From assembly GCA_963724945.1 (NCBI GenBank), contig CAVRWL010000003.1, positions 2,480,001-2,544,000 on the forward strand: a stretch of DNA of 64,000 bases, written 5' to 3'. Position numbers and translations under genes: made by a program. Origin of the DNA: Hyphomicrobium_A sp963724945. GTDB lineage: Bacteria; Pseudomonadota; Alphaproteobacteria; Rhizobiales; Hyphomicrobiaceae. The notes beneath the pieces were generated by a model. The model searched no databases and was not told where the DNA came from. It worked only from the letters and a program-made list of their open reading frames with translations. Positions 27,277 to 36,006 of this stretch are shown here, in pieces (the first letter of the stretch is position 1; every line of letters starts with the position of its first letter).

Positions 27277-28002
27277 GTGCAGCGCTTGAGCCCAGATAGC
27301 GAGGTTTTGTGCGCGGGCGGGACGCTCATCGTTCGCACGCCGTCGCCCGCGCGGCGCCTGTGGCTCGGCTTCGAGATGGCGCTGATCTACCTCGCTGTCC
27401 CCTTCGCGGTCTCGGCCGCCGTCCACGACCACAACGTGCCCGTGTTCATCGCGCTTCTTCCCGTACTCGCCATTGTGCTCGCGTTTCTGCTGGTCGATCC
27501 CACGTTCTCGCTGCGCCAAGAGCTCTCGCGCGGCTTCGGGCTCGGCACGCTTGTGTCAATCCTCGCCGTGTTCGCCATCGGGGCGAGCACCATTACGATC
27601 TGGATCGCGCACTATCATCCGGACTGGCTCTTAGAGTTTCCTCGCCACCGGCCCGAGACCTACAAGAGGATCATGGTGCTCTATCCGGCGATGTCGGTCG
27701 TCGCGCAGGAGCTCGTCTACCGCACGTTCTATTTCCACCGCTACGGCGTGCTGTTCGGCCGCGCCCATTGGCCGGCCATACTGCTCAACGGCGTCCTGTT
27801 CGGGCTCGGGCACATCGTCATCGGCACCGAGCTCGCCGTGCTCGGAACGATGGCGACGGGGGTGCTGTTCGCCACCCGCTACGCGATGACGCGCTCCTAC
27901 TGGGCGGTGTTCCTTGAGCACACGCTGTGGGGTGCGCTCGTCTTCACGGTCGGCTTGGGGCAGTTCTTCTTCACCGGCGTCGGCATATTGAACTGGCGCT
28001 AG
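27277..28002 (+). CDS. CPBP-family intramembrane metalloprotease homologue
   Basis: A 241 aa protein with about six to seven membrane segments. It carries the CPBP (Abi/Rce1-like) motifs: QELVYRTFYFHR, where Gln takes the place of the first Glu of the EExxxR motif; NGVLFGLGHIV with the second-motif His; and LEHTLWG with a third His. These residues form the zinc/acid site of intramembrane proteases. The GTG at 27277 is the likely start. Substrate unknown. It lies between the ELM1-like gene and ettA. Confidence 0.75.
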   Translation: MQRLSPDSEVLCAGGTLIVRTPSPARRLWLGFEMALIYLAVPFAVSAAVHDHNVPVFIALLPVLAIVLAFLLVDPTFSLRQELSRGFGLGTLVSILAVFAIGASTITIWIAHYHPDWLLEFPRHRPETYKRIMVLYPAMSVVAQELVYRTFYFHRYGVLFGRAHWPAILLNGVLFGLGHIVIGTELAVLGTMATGVLFATRYAMTRSYWAVFLEHTLWGALVFTVGLGQFFFTGVGILNWR

Positions 28003-28113
28003 CGCAGCATTCTTGCGGTGCTGGCGCACCATTCTTGCGGGCGAGTGCGCATTTCGCTAGAAGGCCGCCAGGCTCCCGCAGCAAAATCGGATCGTTTGGA
28101 GGAGGCCGCCCAA

Positions 28114-29775
28114 GTGGCGAACCCGCAGTACGTCTATCACATGTCCAAGCTCTCCAAGACCTATCCGGGGGGCAAGACAGTCCTGAAGGACATCTCGCTG
28201 TCGTTCCTGCCTGGCGCCAAGATCGGCGTCGTGGGCTTGAACGGCGCGGGCAAGTCGACGCTTCTGAAGATCCTCGCCGGGCAGATCACCGACTTCGTCG
28301 GAGAAGCCTGGGCCGCCGACGGCATCAAGGTCGGCTACCTGCCGCAGGAGCCCGAGCTCGATCCCGATAAGGACGTGCTGGGCAATGCCATGGAGGGCGT
28401 CGCGGAGAAGAAGGAGCTCGTCGACCGCTACAACGAGCTCGCCGCCAACTACTCCGACGAGACGGCCGAGGATATGGCGAAGCTGCAGGACGTGATCGAC
28501 GCGCAGAACCTGTGGGACCTCGACACGCAGGTCGAGCAGGCGCTCGACGCACTCCGTTGCCCGGCTGGAGACAGTCCGGTGACGAAACTCTCAGGCGGCG
28601 AGAAGCGGCGCGTGGCGCTGACCAAGCTTCTGCTCTCCAAGCCCGACATCCTGCTGCTCGACGAGCCGACGAACCACCTCGACGCCGAGAGCGTCGCCTG
28701 GCTCGAGCGCTACTTGAAGGAGTACCCGGGCTGCGTGATCCTCGTCACGCACGACCGCTACTTCCTCGACAACATCACCGAGTGGACGCTCGAATTGGAT
28801 CGCGGGCAGGGCGTTCCCTACAAGGGCAACTACTCGAGCTGGCTGGAGCAGAAAGCCAAGCGCCTCGAGGTCGAGAAGGGCCAGGAGGAATCGCGCCAGC
28901 GCACGCTTAAACGCGAATTGGAATGGATCCGGTCCTCGCCCAAGGCGCGTCAAGCCAAGTCCAAGGCGCGCTACCAGGCCTACGACAAGCTCGCCGCGGA
29001 GGCCGCGCGCGAGGAGGTCGGGAAGGCTAGCTTGCAGATCGCGGCCGGACCGCGCCTCGGCGACCTCGTGGTCGACGTGGAATGGCTCTCCAAAGGGTTC
29101 GGCGACCGGCTGTTGATCGACGACCTCTCCTTCAAGCTACCGGCGGGCGGTATCGTCGGCGTGATCGGGCCGAACGGTGCCGGCAAGACGACGCTGTTCA
29201 AGATGATCACGGGTGCTGAGAAGCCGGACAAGGGCACGATCCGGCTCGGCGATACGGTGAAGCTCTCCTACGTCGACCAGTCCAGCGCCCACCTCGACGA
29301 CAAGAAGACGGTGTGGGAGGAGATCTCCGGCGGCCTCGACCAGATGCTGCTCGGCGGCAAGAAGGAGGTGCCGAGCCGCGCCTATTGCGGCTGGTTCAAC
29401 TTCAAGGGTGCCGACCAGCAGAAGAAGGTGGGGCTCTTGTCGGGCGGTGAGAGGAACCGCGTGCACCTCGCCAAGCTGCTGAAAGAGGGCGGCAACCTGT
29501 TGCTGCTCGACGAGCCTACGAACGACCTCGACACCGAGACGCTCGGAGCGCTCGAAGCCGCGCTTGAGGATTTCGCCGGCTGCGCCGTCATCATCAGCCA
29601 TGACCGCTTCTTCCTCGACCGCATGGCGACGCATATCCTCAGCTTTGAGGGCGACAGCCACGTGGAATGGTTCGAGGGCAACTTCGCCGACTACGAGGAG
29701 GACAAGAAGCGCCGCCTCGGCGACGCGGCAATCGAGCCGCACCGCATCAAGTTCAAGCGCTTCGAGCGGGCGTGA
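28114..29775 (+). CDS. ettA: Energy-dependent translational throttle protein EttA (ABC-F)
   Basis: EttA is an ABC-F ATPase that binds the ribosomal E site and gates the first elongation steps according to ATP level. The 553 aa product has two ABC domains: Walker A GLNGAGKST and GPNGAGKTT, signatures LSGGEKRR and LSGGERNR, Walker B LLLDEPTNHLD and LLLDEPTNDLD, with the arm and interdomain linker between. The GTG at 28114 is supported by GGAGGAGG eight bases upstream and by the family N-terminus (NPQYVYHM). Length matches E. coli EttA (555 aa). Confidence 0.95.
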   Translation: MANPQYVYHMSKLSKTYPGGKTVLKDISLSFLPGAKIGVVGLNGAGKSTLLKILAGQITDFVGEAWAADGIKVGYLPQEPELDPDKDVLGNAMEGVAEKKELVDRYNELAANYSDETAEDMAKLQDVIDAQNLWDLDTQVEQALDALRCPAGDSPVTKLSGGEKRRVALTKLLLSKPDILLLDEPTNHLDAESVAWLERYLKEYPGCVILVTHDRYFLDNITEWTLELDRGQGVPYKGNYSSWLEQKAKRLEVEKGQEESRQRTLKRELEWIRSSPKARQAKSKARYQAYDKLAAEAAREEVGKASLQIAAGPRLGDLVVDVEWLSKGFGDRLLIDDLSFKLPAGGIVGVIGPNGAGKTTLFKMITGAEKPDKGTIRLGDTVKLSYVDQSSAHLDDKKTVWEEISGGLDQMLLGGKKEVPSRAYCGWFNFKGADQQKKVGLLSGGERNRVHLAKLLKEGGNLLLLDEPTNDLDTETLGALEAALEDFAGCAVIISHDRFFLDRMATHILSFEGDSHVEWFEGNFADYEEDKKRRLGDAAIEPHRIKFKRFERA

Positions 29776-29865
29776 GGAGGCTGGAGCGCCTGGAACCGCG
29801 CCAGAGCGATACGTGCTTTCAGGTCGCGAGCGGCCGGCGACCTGGCCGGGGCGCAACGTGAAGCT

Positions 29866-30054
29866 TCAATGCAGCGATTGCCGGGCCAAGTCCAGCCCCA
29901 GCGCGGTTGGATGCCATTGGCCCTCGCTAAACGCCACCAGACCGCGACGGGCAAGCCGGCGCGCGATGAGGTAGGGCTGGGGCGGGAAATACGAGATCGG
30001 TCTGACGGCGAGCAGCGCGAGAATTGCAGCCTCGTTGCTGTCCAGTTCATGCAT
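29866..30054 (-). CDS. Small winged-helix-like protein, hypothetical
   Basis: A 62 aa ORF starting MHELDSNEAAILALLAV. The C-terminal half, LARRGLVAFSEGQWHPTALGLDLARQ, looks like the wing of a winged-helix DNA-binding protein. No experimental counterpart is recognised, and the start could lie 23 codons further upstream. The ORF is compact and has family-like hydrophobic spacing, which supports coding. Confidence 0.5.
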   Translation of the reverse strand: MHELDSNEAAILALLAVRPISYFPPQPYLIARRLARRGLVAFSEGQWHPTALGLDLARQSLH

Positions 30055-30222
30055 GACGCAACCCTCAATGTCAGATTTCGCCAGTGCTGCGATCCTAGCG
30101 ACTATTCCACAGCGGCTCTGCATTCCCCTCTGGGAAGCCTGTGGATATTCCCATGAATTTCATTCAAGGAGGATCAAAGGTCACAGGTGCACTCGGTGCG
30201 CCTCACCGGCTGTGGTCCGGCC

Positions 30223-30657
30223 TTATCGTCTCACAATCGCGATATCGCGCAGGATATCCGCTTCGAGCTCGATCTCGCCGAGGCGCTGATTGAGGACGTC
30301 TCCGATGCTGATCAGGCCGACAAGCTGGCCATGCTCGATAACCGGAAGGTGGCGAATACGTCTATGCGTCATGAGCCTGGCAACGTGCATGATGGTATCG
30401 GTTGGCGTGCATGTGACGACCCCCGTCGTCATCAAGTCGGCAACTTTCATGTTGACCAATGCGTTCCCGTGAGCAGCGAAACCATGCGCGACATCGCGCT
30501 CTGAAATGATGCCAACGAGTGTCTTGCCATCCTCGCTCACGGGCATCGCCCCGACGCGCTCTAATTTCAGACGCGTTGCAAATGCTTGGACGGTTTCCGC
30601 GGGGCTCACGGTCATCGTGCTATGCCCTTTGACTTTCAGTATGTTGGCGACTTGCAT
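30223..30657 (-). CDS. CBS-pair domain protein 1
   Basis: A 144 aa protein made of two CBS domains (MPVSEDGKTLVGIISERDV and LPVIEHGQLVGLISIGDVL are their ends), a module that binds adenine nucleotides such as AMP, ATP or SAM. No effector domain is attached. The opening MQVANILKVKGH matches the paralogue at 50328 (MNIAQILKSKGR). The ATG at 30657 is the family start. It is divergent from the gene at 30892. Confidence 0.87.
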   Translation of the reverse strand: MQVANILKVKGHSTMTVSPAETVQAFATRLKLERVGAMPVSEDGKTLVGIISERDVAHGFAAHGNALVNMKVADLMTTGVVTCTPTDTIMHVARLMTHRRIRHLPVIEHGQLVGLISIGDVLNQRLGEIELEADILRDIAIVRR

Positions 30658-30891
30658 GGCAGCACTCCTCAACTCGTGTTGGCGCTATCATCACTCCGGC
30701 CGATCACGGTTTCCAGGCTCAAGGACCTATATAGGTACATATATGGCGAGCAGAGCGACCCGTATCTGACGGCCTCTCGGATTGCGACGAGCAACGCCGT
30801 CCGTTTGCCTGCCGGCCTTGCGCCATCCCAGAGCCCAAATTGCCCGGCACATCGGTAGCCGGTCCGTAGTCGCGTAACGGGGGGGAGTGTC

Positions 30892-31546
30892 ATGGGCTGG
30901 CTCAGGGGAAATAGCGCCGTCGAGGATAATGCCGAGATCGCCACGCAGGCCGCCTCCGGAAACTCTGGTGGCACGCTCGCCGTGATCGTCTCGGCAATCG
31001 CGCTGCTCTTCTCCGGCTACAGTCTGTGGGACACCTCGCTCAAGGCCGCCGATCTGCGCGCCTTCGTGCCCCCCGTCATCCAATTCTCCGCGCCCTATCA
31101 AAACTCCAATTTCGAGGTGATCGCCGTGCCGATCACCCTCACCAACGAGGGCGCGCGCACGGCGACCGTGCTCTCCATGGAGCTCAGCGTCACCGACCCG
31201 CGCAGCAAGCAGACCAAGCACTTTTATGCGGCGGACTTCGGCCGCTGGACCATGGAGAAAACGCGAGCGGGCGCCTATGAGCCGTTTGCGCCCATATCGC
31301 CGCACGAGCCGCACCGAGCAGGTATTGTTCTACACGCGCGGGCAGCAGGAAAAGCCAGACGAACTCATTCGCGACGCGGGTCCCTACCGCTTCGCGCTTG
31401 CGCTCGATGTTGCCGAGAGCAACGCGAAGCCGACCGTGACCTTCGAGCGCTCGCTGCTTGCTTACGATGCGCGCGCATTCACCGAGGGCACGCTGCCGCT
31501 TTACAGCAGCGACTGGCGCGCCGCGAGCAACACCAAACCGGATTGA
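30892..31546 (+). CDS. Membrane-anchored hypothetical protein, apparent +1 frameshift
   Basis: The N-terminal half (MGWLRGNSAVEDNAEIA, then one membrane segment GTLAVIVSAIALLFSGYSLW) continues as an extracytoplasmic domain VPITLTNEGARTATVLSMEL. Near 31291-31305 the natural continuation EQVLFYTRGQQEKPDELIRD is found in a frame offset by one base, ending at 31546. The unshifted reading degenerates into Arg/Ala-rich sequence. The total of 655 bases leaves a remainder of one. Function unknown; the domain could be an immunoglobulin-like fold by its strand pattern (inference). Confidence 0.62.
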
Positions 31547-31683
31547 TCGCGCCGATTGATCGCGCCGAATGATCGCGCCAAGGCGCTGCCCCCGCGGATC
31601 ACCCATATGATCCAGGTCAAAGCGGTGCGCCGCGGCCCTGCTAGCTGCTAGAATGCAGTGATCAGGATGCACGCGGAGCGCGC

Positions 31684-32400
31684 ATGGAAATCAACGAGTA
31701 CGGATTGCTTGGCGGCGTGCTGTTGGGGTTGGCGAGTTCGCTGCACTGTGCGGCTATGTGCGGGGGCATCGCGTCGGGGGTGGTATTCCTCTTCGATCCG
31801 CATCGACCGGGGGAGCGCGTGCGCGTGCTCATGAGCGCGCAAGCCGGGCGCATCCTCGCCTATGTGATCGCCGGCGCGATCCTCGGTGCGGCCGGCGCCG
31901 CGCTCTACGTGGGCTTCGACCGCACCGCCGCCTACCGGCTCCTGCAGTGGGCGGGCGCCGTAACGCTCATGTGGATCGGGCTGTCGGTCGCGGGCCTCTT
32001 ACCCTCCTTGTCGCTGCTCGACCGGCGCGTCGCGGCGCTGTCGGCGCGCTTAAGCAGCGTGTTGTCCCGCTTCCGGCGCTTTCCCGTGGCGGGACCGTTC
32101 GCGGCCGGCTTGGGCTGGGGCACGATCCCGTGTCCGATGGTCTATGCGGCGCTCTTCACCGCGATGTTGACCGGCTCGTCCGCGGGCGGCGCGACCCTGA
32201 TGGCGGGCTTCGGGCTCGGTACGCTGCCGGCAGTGACGGCGACCGCGCTCGGGATCACGATGCTCGCGCGCATCGAGGCGCGCGGGTTGGCGCGCGGCCT
32301 CATCGGGCTTGCGATCGCGCGGTTTGGGCTTTTCGACCGTCTATCCGGCGAGCCCGACGGCGGGGCTCTTCTGCCTCACGCCCTGAGCATTGAGGGCTGA
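31684..32400 (+). CDS. Sulfite exporter TauE/SafE-type membrane protein
   Basis: A 238 aa protein with about six membrane segments. It has LGLASSLHCAAMCGG near the N-terminus and GWGTIPCPMVYAAL in the middle, cysteine-containing motifs typical of the UreH/CcoH-neighbour branch of the TauE/SafE and DsbD-like superfamily, where a metal or thiol function is suspected. The transported substrate is unknown. The ATG at 31684 follows GGAGCGCGC. Confidence 0.8.
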   Translation: MEINEYGLLGGVLLGLASSLHCAAMCGGIASGVVFLFDPHRPGERVRVLMSAQAGRILAYVIAGAILGAAGAALYVGFDRTAAYRLLQWAGAVTLMWIGLSVAGLLPSLSLLDRRVAALSARLSSVLSRFRRFPVAGPFAAGLGWGTIPCPMVYAALFTAMLTGSSAGGATLMAGFGLGTLPAVTATALGITMLARIEARGLARGLIGLAIARFGLFDRLSGEPDGGALLPHALSIEG

Positions 32401-32416
32401 GGGAATCAGGGCCTCG

Positions 32417-32475
32417 TCGGTGTCAGACCCGCGCGCTTCAAGCCGAAGCTTCCAGCAGGGCGGGGCTGACACCGA
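32417..32475. terminator. Large inverted repeat between convergent genes (likely bidirectional terminator)
   Basis: Arms of 16 bases (32417-32432 and 32460-32475; key core CGGTGTCAG/CTGACACCG) pair with one mismatch, and a second stem GCTTC/GAAGC lies inside the loop. It sits between the TauE-like gene (ending 32400) and the convergent MlaC-like gene (ending 32509), the place expected for a shared terminator. No T-run follows. Confidence 0.5.
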
Positions 32476-32508
32476 TGTACGCTTACGCTCACCGACGCAA
32501 CAAACGGA

Positions 32509-33109
32509 CTAGCGGTTGAGAGCGACGACGAGCGCCTTGGGGTTGCCGCCGTTCTCGCTGATGTAGTTCTGGAACAGGTTGTCGAGGAACGAGGTCATCC
32601 AGAAGCCGATGACCTGCGCGTCGCGCACCTTGTAGCCCTGCTCACGCCGCACAATGAGCCAGCGCACGTCGTAGCTCTCGCCGGAGACGAGGGTGATGTG
32701 GCTGTCGACGTAGGTGCCGCGCACGTCCTCATCGGACTGCGCCGGTCACGATGAAGCGCGCCACTGGATACTTTGGCGCCTCCTTGGAGGCGTAGCGCGC
32801 GATGAAGTTGATCATGCCGTTGTAGTAGATCGGCCGGTCGGCGCGCGGCAGCACGCGCGCATAGGAGCCGAGCGCGTTCAAGCCGATCGAGGGGACGTCG
32901 GCGTTGGCGTTGAGCACCATGGCGAACTGGGAGGCGGAGCCGGAGCGGGAGGCCGCGAGCAGCTCGTTGCCGACCCGTTTCATGTAGGCGGCCGGCAACT
33001 CGGCCCTGACGGCGGCGCACATGGCGACGAGCGCGAGGCTCGATAACGCGATCGCGCGCGCCATCGCTGAAATGCGCCGCTGGGCGGACCGCATCGAAAT
33101 TGTGCTCAT
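32509..33109 (-). CDS. MlaC/Ttg2-like phospholipid-binding protein, apparent +1 frameshift
   Basis: The MlaC family carries phospholipids through the periplasm for the Mla ABC system. The N-terminal part has a signal peptide (ALSSLALVAMCAAVRAE) and the sequence NFIARYASKEAPKYPVARFIVTG (landmark); the C-terminal part has DVRGTYVDSHITLVSGESYDV and GYKVRDAQVIGFWMTSFLDNLF, ending in ALNR. The halves are in two frames, joined near 32732-32740 (GCA GTCC GAT on the minus strand) by one extra base. No mlaEFD genes lie nearby. The ATG at 33109 is the best start. Confidence 0.72.
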
Positions 33110-33265
33110 CTTACAAACGTGCTCCCTCATTGGGGCTGCGGACAATGACGGGTCTTGAGGCCTCCTCCGGCCGACCGTTGCCCCTTCAACTCACTAAGCC
33201 ATGGCAAAAGCTTCGCCGTCAAAGGGTGGCCGAGGATAAAGACGGTTTTTTGGACAGACATGTGT

Positions 33266-33910
33266 TCATGCATGCGCAGGATCCCTCCATGTCGGCAGGA
33301 CAAAGCGCGGCCATTGCGCCCGGAAGCGATAGAGGGTGCTGGCGGGGATTTCCTTGTGGCCGACGAGGGCAGCGACGCGATCGACCTCGCTCTGCATCAT
33401 CCGGTCGGCAAGCGCGAGAAGCACCGACTTTGCCCGCTCCGGATGCACAAGGATCAGCTCGTGGCGTGTGCCCGAGAGCGAGGCCCGCAGGTGATGGGCG
33501 ACGCCCGTATACGAGGCGAGCGGGGCCAACCAGCTCCGGGCGCGCAAACGGCCGCGCTCGGTGACCTTCACGGCGGTTGCGTCGATTTCGACGGTGCGCG
33601 TGACGGTGAGCCGGTCGATAAGCCGTTTCAGCGGCATTCCAAGCAAATAGGCCCAGAACGCGATCGCGGCCAGGATCTCGAGCCCGAGTGCGGGATGCTG
33701 GCCGATGATGGCGCGCATGGCAGGGGCGAAAAGAGCCTGCAGGATCAGCAGCACCGAGGCAAAGCCGACCGCCAGGACCGCCGGCACCGCTAGCACGAGC
33801 ATGACCGCGGCGGCCGTATGGGAGCAGGTCTCGGTGAGACGGAAGGGAAGCTCGGTGGGCACCGGCGGCTCGACCCGGTCGAAAATGGCAACACGCATCG
33901 GGGGATCCAT
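33266..33910 (-). CDS. Two-TM membrane protein, unknown function
   Basis: A 214 aa protein with two long hydrophobic stretches (AAVMLVLAVPAVLAVGFASVLLI and ILAAIAFWAYLLGMPL) and a C-terminal soluble domain beginning RTVEIDATAVKVTERGR. The soluble part contains GTRHELILVHPE and DRMMQSEVDRVAALVGH. The pattern resembles rhizobial hypothetical proteins but no function is known. GAGAG lies just before the ATG at 33910. Confidence 0.68.
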   Translation of the reverse strand: MDPPMRVAIFDRVEPPVPTELPFRLTETCSHTAAAVMLVLAVPAVLAVGFASVLLILQALFAPAMRAIIGQHPALGLEILAAIAFWAYLLGMPLKRLIDRLTVTRTVEIDATAVKVTERGRLRARSWLAPLASYTGVAHHLRASLSGTRHELILVHPERAKSVLLALADRMMQSEVDRVAALVGHKEIPASTLYRFRAQWPRFVLPTWRDPAHA

Positions 33911-34011
33911 CTCTCAGTGACTGGCAGGTGCGAGAGTAGAAAAACACGCTTACTTTCCGGTTAATCCGCGTCCCGAAAATGGCCGCCGGGTGGTTTTGGC
34001 CACTCTGGCCC

Positions 34012-34039
34012 TTGACACATAAACATATCTTTATATCAT
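34012..34039 (+). promoter_or_regulatory. Promoter and overlapping palindrome for the ArsR-methyltransferase/metF operon
   Basis: TTGACA (34012-34017) is followed, 16 bases on, by TATCAT (34034-34039). The spacer contains ATAAACATATCTTTATAT (34019-34036), an inverted repeat ATAAA-N6-TTTAT, the kind of AT-rich palindrome bound by ArsR-family repressors. The start codon follows 18 bases after the -10 box, so the leader is very short. Autoregulation is the natural inference. Confidence 0.6.
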
Positions 34040-34057
34040 CGCCGACAAGGAGGCCCC

Positions 34058-35074
34058 TTGTCCGGTTCGTTCGCCAGCGATGCCATCGTCACCGCGCTCA
34101 AGGCTGCGGCCGAGCCGACGCGCCTGCGCATCCTGTTGCTGCTCGCGGCCGGAGAGCTCAACGTCAAGGACCTCACCCAAATCCTCGGCCAGAGCCAGCC
34201 GCGCCTCAGCCGGCACCTGAAGCTGCTGGCCGAAGCCGGCCTCATCGAGCGCTTCCGCGAGGGCAGCTGGGTGTATTTTCACGTCTCCGATCGCACGCCC
34301 GGGGGCCGGCTCGCGCTCGACGTCCTGGCCCTCGTCGATACAGGCGATGCGACGCTCGTACGCGACCGCGAGCGCGCCGACGCCCTGAAGCGCGAGCGCG
34401 AGGCGGCCGCGCAAGGCTATTTCCGCGCGCATGCGGCTGATTGGGACCGCATCCGCACGCTGCACGTGGCGGAAAGTGAGGTTGAGGCGGCCATGGGGCA
34501 GGCGCTCGGACGTGGCCCCTTCAAGCTTCTGCTCGATTTGGGCACCGGGACGGGGCGGATCCTGCAGCTTTTCGCCGACCGCTACGAGCGCGGGCTTGGC
34601 CTCGATCTCAACCAGGCGATGCTTGCCTACGCGCGCAGCAAGCTGTCGAAGTCCGAGCTCGCGCGCGCCCAGGTCCGCCACGGCGACATCTACGCGCTGG
34701 CGCTCCCCGACGCGGTCGCCGACGCAGTCGTCATGCACCAGGTGCTGCATTTCCTGTCCGACCCGGCGCTTGCCATTCGCGAGGCGGCTCGCGTGCTGGC
34801 CCCGGGTGGCCGGCTGCTGATTGTCGATTTCGCTCCGCACGATCTGGAGTTCCTGCGCGAGAAGTTCGCGCACGAGCGGCTGGGATTTGCGCCGGCGCAA
34901 GTGAGGCAATGGATGCAGGATGCGGGCCTTAAGCCGATCGAGCAGCGCGACCTGGCGCCCGAAAGCAGGGCGGATGCGCAAAAGCTCACGGTCTCGCTGT
35001 GGCTTGCCGAGCGCCCTAGCGTCGGCGCATTGCCGAAATCGGCGCCGGCGCGCGCCCTAGAGGAGGCTCCCTGA
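34058..35074 (+). CDS. ArsR-type HTH fused to SAM-dependent methyltransferase
   Basis: A 338 aa protein: an N-terminal winged helix of the ArsR family (residues 1-95; AAAEPTRLRILLLL, QSQPRLSRHLKLLAEAGLIERFREG) followed by a class I methyltransferase domain (residues 125-320; LLLDLGTGTGRIL, DAVVMHQVLHFLSDP, LAPGGRLLIVDF). The usual metal-binding Cys motif of ArsR is absent. Related fusions are thought to sense SAM/SAH and control methionine genes; here metF and metH follow, and metF starts at the last base of this gene. The TTG start at 34058 has AAGGAGG four bases upstream. Confidence 0.88.
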   Translation: MSGSFASDAIVTALKAAAEPTRLRILLLLAAGELNVKDLTQILGQSQPRLSRHLKLLAEAGLIERFREGSWVYFHVSDRTPGGRLALDVLALVDTGDATLVRDRERADALKREREAAAQGYFRAHAADWDRIRTLHVAESEVEAAMGQALGRGPFKLLLDLGTGTGRILQLFADRYERGLGLDLNQAMLAYARSKLSKSELARAQVRHGDIYALALPDAVADAVVMHQVLHFLSDPALAIREAARVLAPGGRLLIVDFAPHDLEFLREKFAHERLGFAPAQVRQWMQDAGLKPIEQRDLAPESRADAQKLTVSLWLAERPSVGALPKSAPARALEEAP

Positions 35075-36006
35075 TGGCGATGGCGAACACGATAGCTGGC
35101 ACGCCCGAGCGCAAGAGCCGGCTCGTCGGGTCCGGAGAGATCGACGTATCCTTCGAGTTCTTTCCGCCCAAGACGGAGAAGATGGAGCAAACGCTGTGGG
35201 CGGCGATCGAGCGGCTCGCGCCGCTGAAGCCCGAGTTCGTCTCGGTTACCTACGGGGCGGGCGGCTCGACACGCGAGCGCACGCACGCAACGCTTGCGCG
35301 CATCGTGCGCGAGACGGACTTGAAGCCCGCTGCGCATCTCACCTGCGTCGCCGCGACGAAGGAGGATGTGAATGCGGTTGCCCGCTCCTACTGGGATATC
35401 GGCGTGCGCCACATCGTGGCGCTGCGCGGTGATCCGATCGGCGGCCCGGGAACGAAATACGAGCCCTATCCAGGCGGCTATATCAACGCCGCCGATCTCG
35501 TAGCGGGCCTAAAGAAGATCGCCGGCTTCGAGATCTCGGTGGCCGGCTACCCCGAGAAGCACCCCGAGAGCCCCTCGCTCGCCGCCGACATGGACAACCT
35601 CAAAGCCAAGGTCGACGCCGGAGCCGACCGCATCATCACTCAGTTCGGCTTCGACAATGCGCACTATCTGCGCTTCCTGGAGCGCGCCCGCGCGGCCGGT
35701 ATCTGGGTGCCGATCACGCCCGGCATCGTGCCGATCCACAACTTCAAGCAGGTCGCGGCCTTCGCCGCCCGCGCCGGTGCCATTATGCCCTCCTGGCTTG
35801 CGCGGCGCTTCGAAGGGCTCGAGAACGATCCCGCGACGAGTCACCTCGTCGCCGCCGCGGTGGCAACCGAGCAGGTGATGGACCTCGTCGACGAGGGCGT
35901 GAAGAAGTTCCACTTCTATACGTTGAACCGCGCCGACCTTGTCTACGCGATCTGCTACTTGTTGGGTCTGAGACCGCATCCGCGGGCGAAGGCGAGCGCA
36001 GCATGA
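35074..36006 (+). CDS. metF: 5,10-Methylenetetrahydrofolate reductase
   Basis: MetF reduces methylene-THF to methyl-THF, the methyl donor for methionine synthase, with FAD and NAD(P)H. The 310 aa TIM-barrel protein shows VSFEFFPPKTEKME, FVSVTYGAGGSTRERT, HLTCV, VALRGDP and AGADRIITQFGFD. GAGGAGG lies six bases before the ATG at 35074, which overlaps the upstream stop (TGATG); a second ATG at 35080 is also possible. The stop overlaps the metH1 start as ATGA. Confidence 0.95.
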   Translation: MAMANTIAGTPERKSRLVGSGEIDVSFEFFPPKTEKMEQTLWAAIERLAPLKPEFVSVTYGAGGSTRERTHATLARIVRETDLKPAAHLTCVAATKEDVNAVARSYWDIGVRHIVALRGDPIGGPGTKYEPYPGGYINAADLVAGLKKIAGFEISVAGYPEKHPESPSLAADMDNLKAKVDAGADRIITQFGFDNAHYLRFLERARAAGIWVPITPGIVPIHNFKQVAAFAARAGAIMPSWLARRFEGLENDPATSHLVAAAVATEQVMDLVDEGVKKFHFYTLNRADLVYAICYLLGLRPHPRAKASAA

